Shown: positions 8,222 to 16,799, numbered from the stretch's first letter. The stretch: DNA of 64,000 bases from DASYKT01 sp035995185 (GCA_035995185.1 DASYKT010000024.1:1-64000), one strand, 5' to 3'. Numbers and translations: made by a program. Notes: generated by a model from the sequence alone, not told the origin.

Positions 8222-9076
8222 ATGAATCAGGCAAAACCCGGCAATCAGTTTCTTTTCAATTCCAGCTTGATCTTACTGGCCTGGACTTTGTACGGGCTGT
8301 TCTTTGCCACGCAATCCTACCTGCGGATGACCTATTACGGGCGCAACAGTGGGTGGAGCGAGTGGCAAAACGTGCTGGAAGCCTGGCTGATCTGCGCTTA
8401 TGCCTGGGCGCTGCTTACTCCGCCTGCCTTGTGGCTGTACCGGCGGTTTCCTTTTACGCTCGCGAGCTGGTACCGCTTTCTCGTAATTCACATTCCCGCG
8501 GCGGCCGTTTTCGCGCTGGTACATCTGGCGATGTATACGACCATTGCCAACTTGCTTTGGCCACATCCGAACGGCTGGATGGCGGGCTACCGTTCGATAC
8601 TAGTGGAAGATTTTCACGGCGATTTTCTGGTTTATTTTACGATCCTCGCCATCAATTACGGCTATCGCTACTTTTTCAAACAACGTGAATCAAAGGCGCT
8701 TGCCGCGGCGGCACCGAACACTAACGGCCACACGGAAAAACCCGTCTTTGCCGAGCGCCTGACCGTCAAGCAAAACGGCCGCATTATGCTCGTCGATATT
8801 ACTGACATCGACGCCGTCACTTCCGAAGGCAATTACGTCAACCTGCACACCAAAAATAAAAGCTATCTTTTGCGCGAGACGATGAACGCCATGGAGCAAA
8901 AACTCGACCCGGCGGTTTTTGTCCGCCTGCGGCGCTCGACCCTCGTCCGCATCGAACAGATCGCCGAATTTCACCCGCTCTTTAACGGCGAGTTTGAAGT
9001 GCTGCTAAAAACCGGCGCCAAATATACTTCCAGCCGTCGCTATCGTAAGAACCTTGAATCGATCTTAAAACCCTGA
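8222..9076 (+). CDS. Membrane-anchored LytTR transcription regulator
   Basis: 284 residues. Four membrane helices occupy about residues 12-160, then a linker, then a LytTR DNA-binding domain at about residues 177-280 (FAERLTVKQNGRIMLVDITD, EGNYVNLHT, FVRLRRSTLVRIEQI). LytTR domains bind paired short direct repeats. There is no receiver domain, so the signal is probably sensed in or through the membrane. It stands alone, divergent from a membrane protein. A candidate set of direct repeats at 8082-8112 could be its own target. Confidence 0.9.
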   Translation: MNQAKPGNQFLFNSSLILLAWTLYGLFFATQSYLRMTYYGRNSGWSEWQNVLEAWLICAYAWALLTPPALWLYRRFPFTLASWYRFLVIHIPAAAVFALVHLAMYTTIANLLWPHPNGWMAGYRSILVEDFHGDFLVYFTILAINYGYRYFFKQRESKALAAAAPNTNGHTEKPVFAERLTVKQNGRIMLVDITDIDAVTSEGNYVNLHTKNKSYLLRETMNAMEQKLDPAVFVRLRRSTLVRIEQIAEFHPLFNGEFEVLLKTGAKYTSSRRYRKNLESILKP

Positions 9077-9190
9077 TCCACGTCCGCATTTCCCAAAAAT
9101 CCATCCGCAAATCACAAAATCATTGAGCATTCACTAAAGCTGGAATAAATTATCTTGTCTGTAAATTTGTTTCCGAAAGGTTTTCATTTT

Positions 9191-9649
9191 ATGAAAAAGC
9201 TTATCTTCTCGCTGCTCCTGGTGTTCATTTTTTCCCTGGCCGGCTATTCCCAGTCCACCGCCTCCCCCGCCACTTTAGACGCCGATAAAGCTGCCATCAC
9301 CGCGACCGCGCTCGATTACATCGAAGGCTGGTACACCGGCGACGCCGAGCGAATGGAACGCGCGCTGCATCCCGACCTGGCAAAACGCATCGTGATGTCC
9401 AAAGACGGCCGTAGTATGCTGCAGCAAATGAGCGCGATGGGATTGGTCCAGGGAACCCGCAAAGGTTTTGGTAAAAACATTCCCAAAGAAAAACAGCAGA
9501 AAGACGTTACCATCCTCGACGTTTTCGAAAATGCCGCGAGCGTGAAAGTCGTAGCGTCAGACTGGATCGACTACCTGCACGTCGCCAGGTTCAACGGCCG
9601 CTGGGTAATAGTAAATGTCTTGTGGGAGCTAAAGCCCGAGAAAAAATAA
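9191..9649 (+). CDS. Exported lumazine-binding-like (NTF2-fold) protein
   Basis: 152 residues from the ATG at 9191, preceded by GAAAGG. An in-frame start at 9155 lacks a site and would precede the signal peptide MKKLIFSLLLVFIFSLAG. The mature part starts after YSQS and matches the putative lumazine-binding/DUF4440-type NTF2 fold: ALDYIEGWYTGDAERMERAL, then ASDWIDYLHVARFNGRW. The role is unknown; such small exported proteins are common in Bacteroidetes and Acidobacteria. A diverged copy of its last 21 codons lies at 11352-11417, after the WD40 gene. Confidence 0.85.
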   Translation: MKKLIFSLLLVFIFSLAGYSQSTASPATLDADKAAITATALDYIEGWYTGDAERMERALHPDLAKRIVMSKDGRSMLQQMSAMGLVQGTRKGFGKNIPKEKQQKDVTILDVFENAASVKVVASDWIDYLHVARFNGRWVIVNVLWELKPEKK

Positions 9650-9656
9650 GATTCAG

Positions 9657-9687
9657 CCGGTTTTGCCATTGTCTTGAAAACCGGTTT
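9657..9687 (+). terminator. Candidate terminator
   Basis: CCGGTTTT, a 12-base loop, AAAACCGG, then TTTA. It begins 7 bases after the stop of the lumazine-binding-like gene. The T-run is short, so efficiency is uncertain. Confidence 0.55.
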
Positions 9688-9707
9688 ACCTCTAAAGCTG
9701 TGGCTTC

Positions 9708-9813
9708 GGTTTTGTTCGTGTCTTTTTCGTGTGATTTCGTGGTTACTTCTTAGATGCTTCATTTACAAGATTATAAGACTGAACCACGAAATCACACTAA
9801 ATAACACGAAAAC
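9708..9813. repeat. Dispersed hairpin repeat, family A (copy 1)
   Basis: Imperfect inverted arms (TTCGTGTGATTTCGTGGTTA against AACCACGAAATCACAC...CACGAAAAC) around an unrelated centre. Related elements are at 11006, 23131, 41968 and 50548. No coding content; probably a REP-like or MITE-like hairpin. Confidence 0.85.
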
Positions 9814-9843
9814 AGCATTTGATGTTTCCACGCCGATGCCGAA

Positions 9844-10884
9844 TTAGCGCGTAGATTTTGTAATGAACGGTGCCGCCGCCATTACCACCTGCCCGTCAAA
9901 CTGCGTATAAGCATACCGATTTCCTTTTGGCGCAAAGGCTAGAGAAATGACCGCGCCGCTTTTGTTATCGAGCGCCAGCACTTCGCCGTTGCTTACTTTC
10001 CAGAATTTGATCGCGCCCGCGTCCCAGCCCGTGTTATAGCCGGCGGCAATCACTTCGCCATTCGATGAAAAAGCCACCGTCGGAAAATCAAAATCCGTAT
10101 CATCGATCGTCAGCGTCCTTACCGGCGCGCCATCCGCGGTGCGAAATATTTTGACGGTGCGGTCGGCGGCAAAAGCACCCGCGATCAATGTGCCGTCGGG
10201 TGAAATAGCTATCGAATAGGCTTCCATCCCGACCGGAATAGAAAGTAACAGTGCTCCGCTGAAAGGATCAAAAAAATCTATTCCGGAAATATCGCTGTCG
10301 GCCACGAATGTCCCGTCGCGCGAATACGCCACGTCTTTTATCTTGCGGTAACCGCCGCCGCTGGGATTGCTGTCGGGAAATGAACTGACCATTACCATGT
10401 CCGGTACGTGCCAGACATTGATCTGCCCGTTGAGCCGCCCGCCGGTCACCACATACTGCCCGTCGGTCGACATGCTGATGTTATGCGTTCCGTTTGTGTG
10501 ATCTCCTAAAAGAAACAGGCGATCCGCGTCCGTCACCGACCATAAACTGATCGTTCGCGTCGAACCGCTGCTGCCGCAGCCGGTGATCAGATATTGATCG
10601 TCCAGCGTGAAGACCATATCGTTATTTCCGTTATGCGGCCCGCCAAAAGTCCTGATCAACGTTCCGTCCGAAGCATTCAGGAAATCCGATGTGTTGCCGT
10701 CTTCCCGGCCCAGCGCCAACGTCCGGCCGTCGTGCGAGAAAGTGACGTGAGTATACGGATCAGCATCCGTCTTTGACCAGATCTGTGTCCTTGTACCTTG
10801 CGCGGCCACCGTCGCCCCCGTACAAAGAATGAACAATAAAACCGCCTGAATTTCCCAAATGAATTTAATACCGCTGTGCTTCAT
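9844..10884 (-). CDS. Exported WD40/beta-propeller repeat protein
   Basis: 346 residues from the ATG at 10884, preceded by CAGGGGGA. An upstream in-frame ATG at 10947 would bury the signal peptide (FIWEIQAVLLFILCTGATVAAQG). The mature chain shows repeats of the WD40/PQQ type: HVTFSHDGRTLALGREDG, TLDDQYLITGCG, SISPDGTLIAGAF, AFSSNGEVIAAGYN, LAFAPKGNRYAY. This fits one propeller of about six or seven blades, used for protein binding in the periplasm or at the surface. It lies on the minus strand between the lumazine-binding-like gene and a relic of that gene's 3' end, so it may be insertion cargo. Confidence 0.85.
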   Translation of the reverse strand: MKHSGIKFIWEIQAVLLFILCTGATVAAQGTRTQIWSKTDADPYTHVTFSHDGRTLALGREDGNTSDFLNASDGTLIRTFGGPHNGNNDMVFTLDDQYLITGCGSSGSTRTISLWSVTDADRLFLLGDHTNGTHNISMSTDGQYVVTGGRLNGQINVWHVPDMVMVSSFPDSNPSGGGYRKIKDVAYSRDGTFVADSDISGIDFFDPFSGALLLSIPVGMEAYSIAISPDGTLIAGAFAADRTVKIFRTADGAPVRTLTIDDTDFDFPTVAFSSNGEVIAAGYNTGWDAGAIKFWKVSNGEVLALDNKSGAVISLAFAPKGNRYAYTQFDGQVVMAAAPFITKSTR

Positions 10885-11005
10885 AAAAATATCCCCCTGT
10901 ATCCGTTCCTGCTGTCCTCGTAACCCCAGTGTATAAATACAAAACATACCTGGCCTAGATCGGCGCGTTGGCCATAAAGAATAAGAATTATCTTAACGAG
11001 CGATA

Positions 11006-11084
11006 AATTTCGTGTGATTAGTGTGATTCGTGGTAAAAATTCCGGAAATTTACCACTAAACATACGAAATACACGAAATCACGC
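11006..11084. repeat. Dispersed hairpin repeat, family A (copy 2)
   Basis: Arms AATTTCGTGTGATTAGTG...TTCGTGGTAAA and TTTACCAC...ACGAAATACACGAAATCACG. Same vocabulary as the copies at 9708, 23131 and 41968. Confidence 0.8.
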
Positions 11085-11351
11085 CACACCTTAGTTCGAA
11101 CTAAAAATAAAAGAAAACTGGGTAACGCTCTTTTAAACCCCAAAACCTCTGTCTTCAAAGACCAAAATGCACCAAATTAATACGCGGTTTTTTCGCTTAA
11201 ATTTAAAGCAATTTATATGCCTTTTATTGTAGGATTTAATAGCGCAGCGGAGAAAGGTTTATGTTGACAAAAAGACAGGCAGAAATTTTGATTAAAGTAG
11301 TCCTAAATTAAGAAGTACGCGTAGCGTCTAACCGTTCGATTACCCGCATAT

Positions 11352-11417
11352 CGCAAATTCAACGGTCGCTGGGTGATCGGGGATGTCTTGTGGGAATTAA
11401 AGCCGGAGAAAAAGTAG
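11352..11417 (+). pseudogene. Relic of the lumazine-binding-like gene 3' end
   Basis: 22 codons in phase to a TAG: RKFNGRWVIGDVLWELKPEK, then K and stop, against RFNGRWVIVNVLWELKPEKK-stop at 9587-9649. Over 21 codons I count 13 base differences in 63 (about 79 per cent identity). Eight changed codons, counting the stop, are synonymous and three are replacements. It has no start codon. It ends three bases before the stop of the HepT-like frame on the other strand. The pattern of change implies a homologous gene from another lineage, not decay of a local copy. Confidence 0.88.
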
Positions 11418-11419
11418 TT

Positions 11420-11779
11420 TTATTCAGTTTCAGAAAGCGTGCTACTCAGGATCTTTTCCACTTCTGATTTGATTTTGGGTATATCAATGGTTGCAGTATT
11501 CCATACAATCTCGATATCTACGCGAAAATACTGATGCACTACAACATCACGCATACCTGCAAATTCTTTCCACGGTATGTAAGGAAATTTTTCTTTAGTC
11601 TCATCTCGTAATTTCTTTGTCGCATCGCCGATCACAGCGATGTTTCTTAGAATAGCATCCTGAACTAGTTCGTTGCCGAAAAACTATTCTTTGGTAGTAT
11701 TGGATATATATTTTTCGATCTTATTGCAACATTCCAGAATGTCGGACAGGTGCAAAATATCTTTATCGTCAGACTTCAT
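11420..11779 (-). pseudogene. hepT: HepT-like HEPN toxin with internal amber codon
   Basis: 120 codons in one frame from the ATG at 11779, but codon 32 is TAG (11684-11686). The flanking frame reads KYISNTTKE-stop-FFGNELVQDAILRNIAVIG, normal for HepT/DUF86. The RNase motif RxxxxHxY is intact as RDVVVHQY. A shorter start at 11635 would yield 71 residues with the motif but without the first helices. HEPN toxins of this type cut RNA and are silenced by the MntA partner encoded just upstream, whose stop lies inside this gene's start region. Either the toxin is inactivated or the base is an error. Confidence 0.8.
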
Positions 11780-12056
11780 ATATAACTTTCAAATCTTCCA
11801 ATACTATTTTTCTAATTTTTGGATTAATCGCATTTTCAGTGGCTAAATCCACCTTTCGTCCAAGAACTTCTTCAAATTTGTATCCAAGACTAACAAATTC
11901 TACCAAACCGATGGGATTCTTTAGTTTAATTAGCAGGTCAATGTCACTCTCCTTAGTATCTTCGCCACGGGCGACTGATCCAAAAACACCCAGCATTGCG
12001 ACATTGTTTTGACGACAAATTTCTTTAAGTTTTTCAGTAAAAGGCAAAAGGTTCAT
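11769..12056 (-). CDS. mntA: MntA-type nucleotidyltransferase antitoxin
   Basis: 95 residues from the ATG at 12056, chosen because TTGGAGAGG lies upstream. An in-frame ATG at 12095 would add 13 residues. It carries the minimal nucleotidyltransferase signature GSVARG followed by DIDLLIKL, with the two Asp needed for metal binding. In HepT/MntA systems this enzyme adds AMP units to the toxin. The stop overlaps the start of the HepT-like gene by 11 bases, so the pair is translationally linked. Confidence 0.88.
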   Translation of the reverse strand: MNLLPFTEKLKEICRQNNVAMLGVFGSVARGEDTKESDIDLLIKLKNPIGLVEFVSLGYKFEEVLGRKVDLATENAINPKIRKIVLEDLKVIYEV

Positions 12057-12141
12057 ATGAGAAAGCCTCTCCAAGATATTACCATAAATCATCATCGCAA
12101 ACTTCCATTTTCACCTCAAATCGGTTTATTCTTAAACACTA

Positions 12142-13266
12142 ATGGAAGCGACATCACAGATCGAATTAAAGAAAACTCCCCTCAACGAAGAGCACCGCAA
12201 ACTTGGCGGTAAGATGGTCGATTATTTCGGCTGGGATATGCCTGTGCAGTATCCGGCGGGGACGATCGCCGAGCATCTGCGGACGCGCACCGCGTCGGGA
12301 CTTTTCGACGTCTCGCACATGGGCGAGATCCACGTGGACGGGCCGGACGCGATCAAGTTCATAAATTCCATCACTACCAACGACGTCACCAAGCTCGTCG
12401 ACGGCCAGGCGCATTATTCTGCCCTGACCCGCGAGGACGGCGGCGTGGTCGACGATCTGCTGGTCTACCGCTTTGGCGAAGAGAAATTGTTTCTGGTGGT
12501 AAATGCCGGCACGACCGAGAAAGACTGGCTCTGGATCGAATCGCATCACGGCAGCCACAATTGCACATTGCGTCACGCCAGCGCCGACTATTGCCAGATC
12601 GCCGTCCAGGGCCCGAACGCGCCCGGCATCCTGCAAAAACTTACCGACACGAAGCTCGACGACATCAAGTATTACCATTTCGAGATGGGAAAAGTTGACG
12701 GCGTCGACGCGATCATCTCGCGCACGGGTTACACCGGCGAAGACGGGTTTGAAGTCTACGCCATGGCTGACGAAGGGCCCCGTCTTTGGAACAAACTGCT
12801 GGAAGCCGGAAACTACGGCGCTGAAGACGGCATACTTCCCTGCGGGCTGGCAGCCAGAAACACCCTGCGGTTGGAATCCGCGATGTCGCTCTACGGTCAC
12901 GAGATCAGCGACACGCTCAATCCGCTCGAAGCCAATCTCGGCTGGATCTGCAAACTTAACAAGGAATTCATCGGCCGCAATGCCCTGGCAAAAATAAAAG
13001 AAGAGGGCCTGAAGAAGAAATTGGTCGGCTTTGAAATGACCGAACGCGGCGGGATCGCGCGCGATGAGCAGGATGTCTATATCGGCGGCGAAAAGGCCGG
13101 CTATGTCACTTCAGGCAGCCCGGCGCCTTTTTTGAAGAAAAATATCGGCCTTGCCTATGTCCCCGTCGAATTCGCTAACATAGGGCAGGAAATAGAGATA
13201 GACGTTCGCGGACGTCATTTAAAGGCAGAAATCGTACCCACGCCGTTTTATAAACGCGATAAATAA
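12142..13266 (+). CDS. gcvT: Glycine cleavage system T protein (aminomethyltransferase)
   Basis: 374 residues. It transfers the methylene group from the aminomethyl-lipoyl H protein to tetrahydrofolate and releases ammonia. Typical blocks: GGKMVDYFGWDMPVQYP, GLFDVSHMGEI, SRTGYTGEDGFEVY, and the C-terminal PFLKKNIGLAYVP. The length is normal. It is the first gene of a glycine-cleavage cluster that continues with gcvH, gcvPA and gcvPB. The 46 bases between mntA and gcvT leave no room for a glycine riboswitch, and none is visible. Lpd is not in the window. Confidence 0.97.
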   Translation: MEATSQIELKKTPLNEEHRKLGGKMVDYFGWDMPVQYPAGTIAEHLRTRTASGLFDVSHMGEIHVDGPDAIKFINSITTNDVTKLVDGQAHYSALTREDGGVVDDLLVYRFGEEKLFLVVNAGTTEKDWLWIESHHGSHNCTLRHASADYCQIAVQGPNAPGILQKLTDTKLDDIKYYHFEMGKVDGVDAIISRTGYTGEDGFEVYAMADEGPRLWNKLLEAGNYGAEDGILPCGLAARNTLRLESAMSLYGHEISDTLNPLEANLGWICKLNKEFIGRNALAKIKEEGLKKKLVGFEMTERGGIARDEQDVYIGGEKAGYVTSGSPAPFLKKNIGLAYVPVEFANIGQEIEIDVRGRHLKAEIVPTPFYKRDK

Positions 13267-13384
13267 GCTAAACTTACTTAGCTCTCAATTTTGTCTTATT
13301 CACTAATAACAAGGCGAATAAAACCTCGCAGTCCTCAAGGGCTTCGTATGTTTTATACTCGAACGGCTCAAGTAAGGAGTTTTG

Positions 13385-14941
13385 ATGAAGATTTTACTCT
13401 ATAACCCTGATAATGGAGTGACCCGCAATTTTATGCCACATTTGTGGATGTTTCTCCTGCAGACTCTTACTCCGCCGGAACATGAAGTGATTTTGATCGA
13501 TGGAAACGCCCACGCCATGACCGATAAGGAATTGGTCGCCTATGCGTTAAAGGAAGACATCGGGCTGGTCGGTATCGGAGCCATGACGCGCATGGTCGCC
13601 AAAGCCTACCGTGTGGCCGATGCCCTGCGCGAAGCCGGCATCAAGGTCGTAATGGGCGGCCCGCACGTGACCGAGCTTCCCAATGAAGCTTTAGGCCGTA
13701 ATGGTGGAAAACGCCACGCCGACGCCGTCGCCCTGGGCGAAGCCGACGAACTCTGGGCTAAGATATGCAATGACGCCGCCAATGGAACTCTTAAAGACGT
13801 CTATGCGCCGCTTGATGAAAAAGGCCAGGACAAAAAACCGAGCCTGGAGAATTACCCCGCCATTCCCTGGGAGCACATCAAACTCGACCAGTTCAATATG
13901 GTCCCCAAGCGCATTCGCTCGACCGTTGAACGCTTTCTGCCCGACTGGAAAAATTTTCACCTGATCCCGCTCGAATCGGGCCGCGGATGCCCCTACGGAT
14001 GCGAATTTTGCACCGTCACCGGATTTTTTGGCGATTCTATCCGTTTTCGCACCAATGAAAATGTGGTCGACGAGCTGCTGCGGCTTAAGGCGCGCGCGAA
14101 AAAAGACGGCGGCCAGATCGCCGTGTTCTTTGTCGACGACAATTTCGCCATCAATAAAAAACGCACCAAATCCCTGCTCAAAGACATGATCGCCGCCGGC
14201 GCGATCCTTCCCTGGGTGGCGCAGATCAGCGCTAACCTTCTGCGGGACGAAGAGTTGGTCGATCTGATCGCCGAATCCGGCGGGCGCGTGGTCTTTATCG
14301 GGATGGAATCTATCGACCCGGCAAATCTGGCCGACGTCAACAAAAATTTCAACAAACCTGACGAATACGCCGAAGTTTTGCAAAGGCTTTCCGACCGCGA
14401 CATCTACGCGATCACTTCGTTCATCTTCGGTATGGACAACGATACCCCGGGTTCGGCGCAGAAAACGCTGGACGCCCTGTCAGAATGGGCGCCGGGATTG
14501 CCCGTCTTCGGGCTGCTGACCCCATTTCCTTCGACCCCGCTCTATGACCGGCTGGCCGCTGACGGCAGATTGTTCCGTCCGACGCATTGGCTGGACTTTG
14601 CCCCGTTCAAAATGGCGCATACCCCGCTAAAAATGACTATCGAGGAAGCTCAGGCCGAGGTAAAACTGGCTTGGGAAAAATCCTATAGCCCCGAACGCAT
14701 CGCTGAAGCCCTTGAAAGTATTAAGGATAAGCGGCTCGGCCTGCGTCTGTTCCACTTTATGGCACGGCTCACTTTCCGCGGCATTTACTTTCCGCAGATG
14801 GGCTGGGGAGCCTGGGGCAAGGTATTCTGGCAAAATCGCAGGGTCATTTGGGGATTTTCCAAAGAAGGCTTCCGCGCCTGGCGCACCCGCGAAAAAACGC
14901 CTAAAACCGAAGTTGATATAGCCTCTGTTGCATTAAAATAA
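13385..14941 (+). CDS. B12-binding radical SAM protein
   Basis: 518 residues from the ATG at 13385, seven bases after AAGGAG. The N-terminal 140 residues form a cobalamin-binding Rossmann-like domain (MKILLYNPDN, GLVGIGAMT, VVMGGPHVTELPNEAL). The radical SAM core has Cys202, Cys206 and Cys209 in CPYGCEFC, and later VFFVDDNF and GGRVVFIGMESI. The C-terminal part resembles the DUF4070 region of such proteins. The family includes methylases and hopanoid- or chlorophyll-modifying enzymes; the substrate is unknown. It sits between gcvT and gcvH on the same strand. Confidence 0.9.
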   Translation: MKILLYNPDNGVTRNFMPHLWMFLLQTLTPPEHEVILIDGNAHAMTDKELVAYALKEDIGLVGIGAMTRMVAKAYRVADALREAGIKVVMGGPHVTELPNEALGRNGGKRHADAVALGEADELWAKICNDAANGTLKDVYAPLDEKGQDKKPSLENYPAIPWEHIKLDQFNMVPKRIRSTVERFLPDWKNFHLIPLESGRGCPYGCEFCTVTGFFGDSIRFRTNENVVDELLRLKARAKKDGGQIAVFFVDDNFAINKKRTKSLLKDMIAAGAILPWVAQISANLLRDEELVDLIAESGGRVVFIGMESIDPANLADVNKNFNKPDEYAEVLQRLSDRDIYAITSFIFGMDNDTPGSAQKTLDALSEWAPGLPVFGLLTPFPSTPLYDRLAADGRLFRPTHWLDFAPFKMAHTPLKMTIEEAQAEVKLAWEKSYSPERIAEALESIKDKRLGLRLFHFMARLTFRGIYFPQMGWGAWGKVFWQNRRVIWGFSKEGFRAWRTREKTPKTEVDIASVALK

Positions 14942-14956
14942 CGCCTAACTTAAAAT

Positions 14957-14992
14957 ATTCTTTTTTAAGAACTTATTAGAGGAGAATATTGT
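14957..14992 (+). other. Inverted repeat flanking the gcvH ribosome site
   Basis: AATATTCT at 14957-14964 and AGAATATT at 14985-14992 are perfect 8-base arms. The purine-rich ribosome site (AGAGGAGA) overlaps the right arm. A stem here would hide the site, but AT-rich 8-base arms over a 20-base loop are weak. Confidence 0.3.
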
Positions 14993-14997
14993 AGGTA

Positions 14998-15387
14998 ATG
15001 GCAAACATTCCCGAAAATTTACGATACAGCAAAGACCACGAATGGGTTTCCGTCGAGGGCGATATCGCCACGATCGGAATTACCGATTACGCGCAAAGTT
15101 CGCTTGGCGACGTGGTTTATATTGAACTGCCGAAACCGGGTGATAAGTTCAATGCCCATGAGGCTTTTGGCTCCGTCGAATCGGTCAAGGCGGTGTCCGA
15201 GATCTTTACGCCCGTGGCCGGCGAGGTAGCCGAAGCCAATGACGCCATCAACGATACGCCGGAAGCGGTCAACTCCGATCCGTACGGCAAAGGCTGGATG
15301 GTCAAGATCAAAATGGAAAACCCCGGCGCCGCCGATGCCATGTTAAGCGCCGCCGAATACGACGAATACCTGAATTCTAATACTTAA
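14998..15387 (+). CDS. gcvH: Glycine cleavage system H protein
   Basis: 129 residues. Lipoyl carrier that shuttles the aminomethyl group between the P, T and L proteins. The lipoylated lysine is K64, in SVESVKAVSEIF. The usual YSKDHEWV start (here LRYSKDHEWVS) and the C-terminal helix (AAEYDEYLNSNT) are present. Length is typical. It lies downstream of the radical SAM gene and about 77 bases before gcvPA. Confidence 0.97.
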   Translation: MANIPENLRYSKDHEWVSVEGDIATIGITDYAQSSLGDVVYIELPKPGDKFNAHEAFGSVESVKAVSEIFTPVAGEVAEANDAINDTPEAVNSDPYGKGWMVKIKMENPGAADAMLSAAEYDEYLNSNT

Positions 15388-15388
15388 T

Positions 15389-15443
15389 GAATAGTGATTA
15401 GTGATGAGCGGATGGAAATCCTGTTCTTCACTAATCACTATTC
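15389..15443. repeat. Hairpin repeat between gcvH and gcvPA
   Basis: Perfect 16-base arms GAATAGTGATTAGTGA (15389-15404) and TCACTAATCACTATTC (15428-15443) with a 23-base loop, then more of the same vocabulary (CACTATCCCCTATTCACTAA). A fragment with the same words (TCACTAATCACTCACCG) is at 40483. It is the only interruption between two co-directed gcv genes and may act as an mRNA stabiliser or processing site. Confidence 0.8.
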
Positions 15444-15464
15444 ACTATCCCCTATTCACTAACT

Positions 15465-16799
15465 ATGCGTTATATACCTAATTCTCCCGAAGAACGTGAA
15501 GAAATGCTTCGCGTTGTCGGGCTCGCAAATGCGGACGAACTTTTCCGCTCTATTCCAAACGAAGTAAAACTAAACCGGACCTTAAAGATCACCGACCCGC
15601 TGGCCGAATCCGAAGTGATCGGCGGAATGACGGCGCTGGGCGCGGCCAACACCGCTGCCCGCAAGCCTTCTTTCTTAGGCGCCGGGGTTTACTCGCATTT
15701 TTCGCCGACCGTAGTAGATCACCTGATCCAGCGTTCGGAATTTTTTACTTCGTACACGCCTTACCAGCCGGAAGTTTCACAAGGCACCCTCCAGTACATT
15801 TTCGAATTTCAAACCCTGGTCGCGCAGTTGACCGGGATGGATGTCGCCAACGCCTCGATGTACGACGGTTCGACGGCGATGGCGGAAGCCTTCCTGATGG
15901 CGCAGCGCGTCACCCGCCGCGAAAAGGTCTTGGTCGCCGATACGGTGCACCCGGAATACCTGCAGGTAGCTCACACCTACGTCCAGCATTGCGGGATCCG
16001 GCTCGAGACCGCGGCGTTTGATGAAACGACCGGGCGCCTGACCGGCCTCGATCATCTCGACGATCAAACCGCGGCGCTGGTGGTGCAGTCGCCTAATTTC
16101 TTTGGCTGTGTCGAAGACTTAAAAGATCTCGCCGATAAAGCGCACGCCGTCGGCGCGCTGCTGATCGTCGTCGTTGCCGAAGCCATCTCGTTCGGATTAT
16201 TAAAGTCGCCGGGCGAGTGCGGTGCGGACATCGTCGTCGGCGAAGGCCAGTCCTTCGGCATTCCGATGAGCTTTGGCGGGCCGCACGTCGGCCTCTTTGC
16301 GACCAGCGAAAAATACGTGCGCAACATGCCGGGCCGCCTGGCCGGCGTCGCTTACGACAAGGACGGCAACCGCGGTTTCGTGCTCACGCTGGCCACCCGC
16401 GAACAGCATATCCGCCGCGAAAAAGCGACCTCGAACATCTGTACCAACCAGGGACTGATCGCCCTGGCTGCAACTATTTACATGGAAACGATGGGCAAAA
16501 AAGGCCTGCAGGAAGTGGCCATGCAAAACGCGCAAAAAACTGCCTACGCCGCCAAACAGATCGCCGCCATAGATGGTTTTGAACTCGCGTTTTCCGCGCC
16601 GAAATTTAACGAGTTTGTCGTTCGCGCGTCAAGGGCCGCGACGGAAATTCTGGAAAAGCTCCGCACGGATAAAAATATCATCGGCGGACTGGCGCTTTCG
16701 AAATATTACGAAAACCGGCCGAACGAATTTCTTGTTTGCGTCACTGAAACGAATACGCGCGAGCAGATCGACGCCTTGGTTGAAGGGTTAAAGAACTGA
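15465..16799 (+). CDS. gcvPA: Glycine decarboxylase subunit 1 (P protein alpha)
   Basis: 444 residues, the N-terminal half of split glycine dehydrogenase. It pairs with GcvPB to decarboxylate glycine onto the H protein. Typical blocks: RYIPNSPEEREEML, SFLGAGVYSHFSPTVVDHL, FFTSYTPYQPEVSQGTLQ, FEFQTLVAQLTGMDVANASMYDG, RHIRREKATSNICTNQGL (here REQHIRREKATSNICTNQ). The stop overlaps the next ATG as TGATG. The partner gcvPB is separated from it by three unrelated genes. Confidence 0.97.
   Translation: MRYIPNSPEEREEMLRVVGLANADELFRSIPNEVKLNRTLKITDPLAESEVIGGMTALGAANTAARKPSFLGAGVYSHFSPTVVDHLIQRSEFFTSYTPYQPEVSQGTLQYIFEFQTLVAQLTGMDVANASMYDGSTAMAEAFLMAQRVTRREKVLVADTVHPEYLQVAHTYVQHCGIRLETAAFDETTGRLTGLDHLDDQTAALVVQSPNFFGCVEDLKDLADKAHAVGALLIVVVAEAISFGLLKSPGECGADIVVGEGQSFGIPMSFGGPHVGLFATSEKYVRNMPGRLAGVAYDKDGNRGFVLTLATREQHIRREKATSNICTNQGLIALAATIYMETMGKKGLQEVAMQNAQKTAYAAKQIAAIDGFELAFSAPKFNEFVVRASRAATEILEKLRTDKNIIGGLALSKYYENRPNEFLVCVTETNTREQIDALVEGLKN

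Larger units (their letters stand above)
10885..11419. other. 535-bp gap with hairpin repeat, possible gene stub and gene-tail relic
   Basis: Holds a family A hairpin (11006-11084) and a short frame at 11262-11310 preceded by GGAGAAAGG that reads MLTKRQAEILIKVVLN and stops, which looks like the start of a lost gene. The relic of the lumazine-binding-like tail is at 11352-11417. The stretch 11085-11250 is AT-rich with nothing I recognise. Confidence 0.6.

Noticed and set aside
12057..12141. Glycine riboswitch before gcvT
   Set aside because: Too little space between mntA and gcvT and no conserved core visible.
12166..12900. Long open frame antisense to gcvT
   Set aside because: Mirror of a GC-rich coding gene; no ribosome site, no family resemblance, and gcvT is certain.
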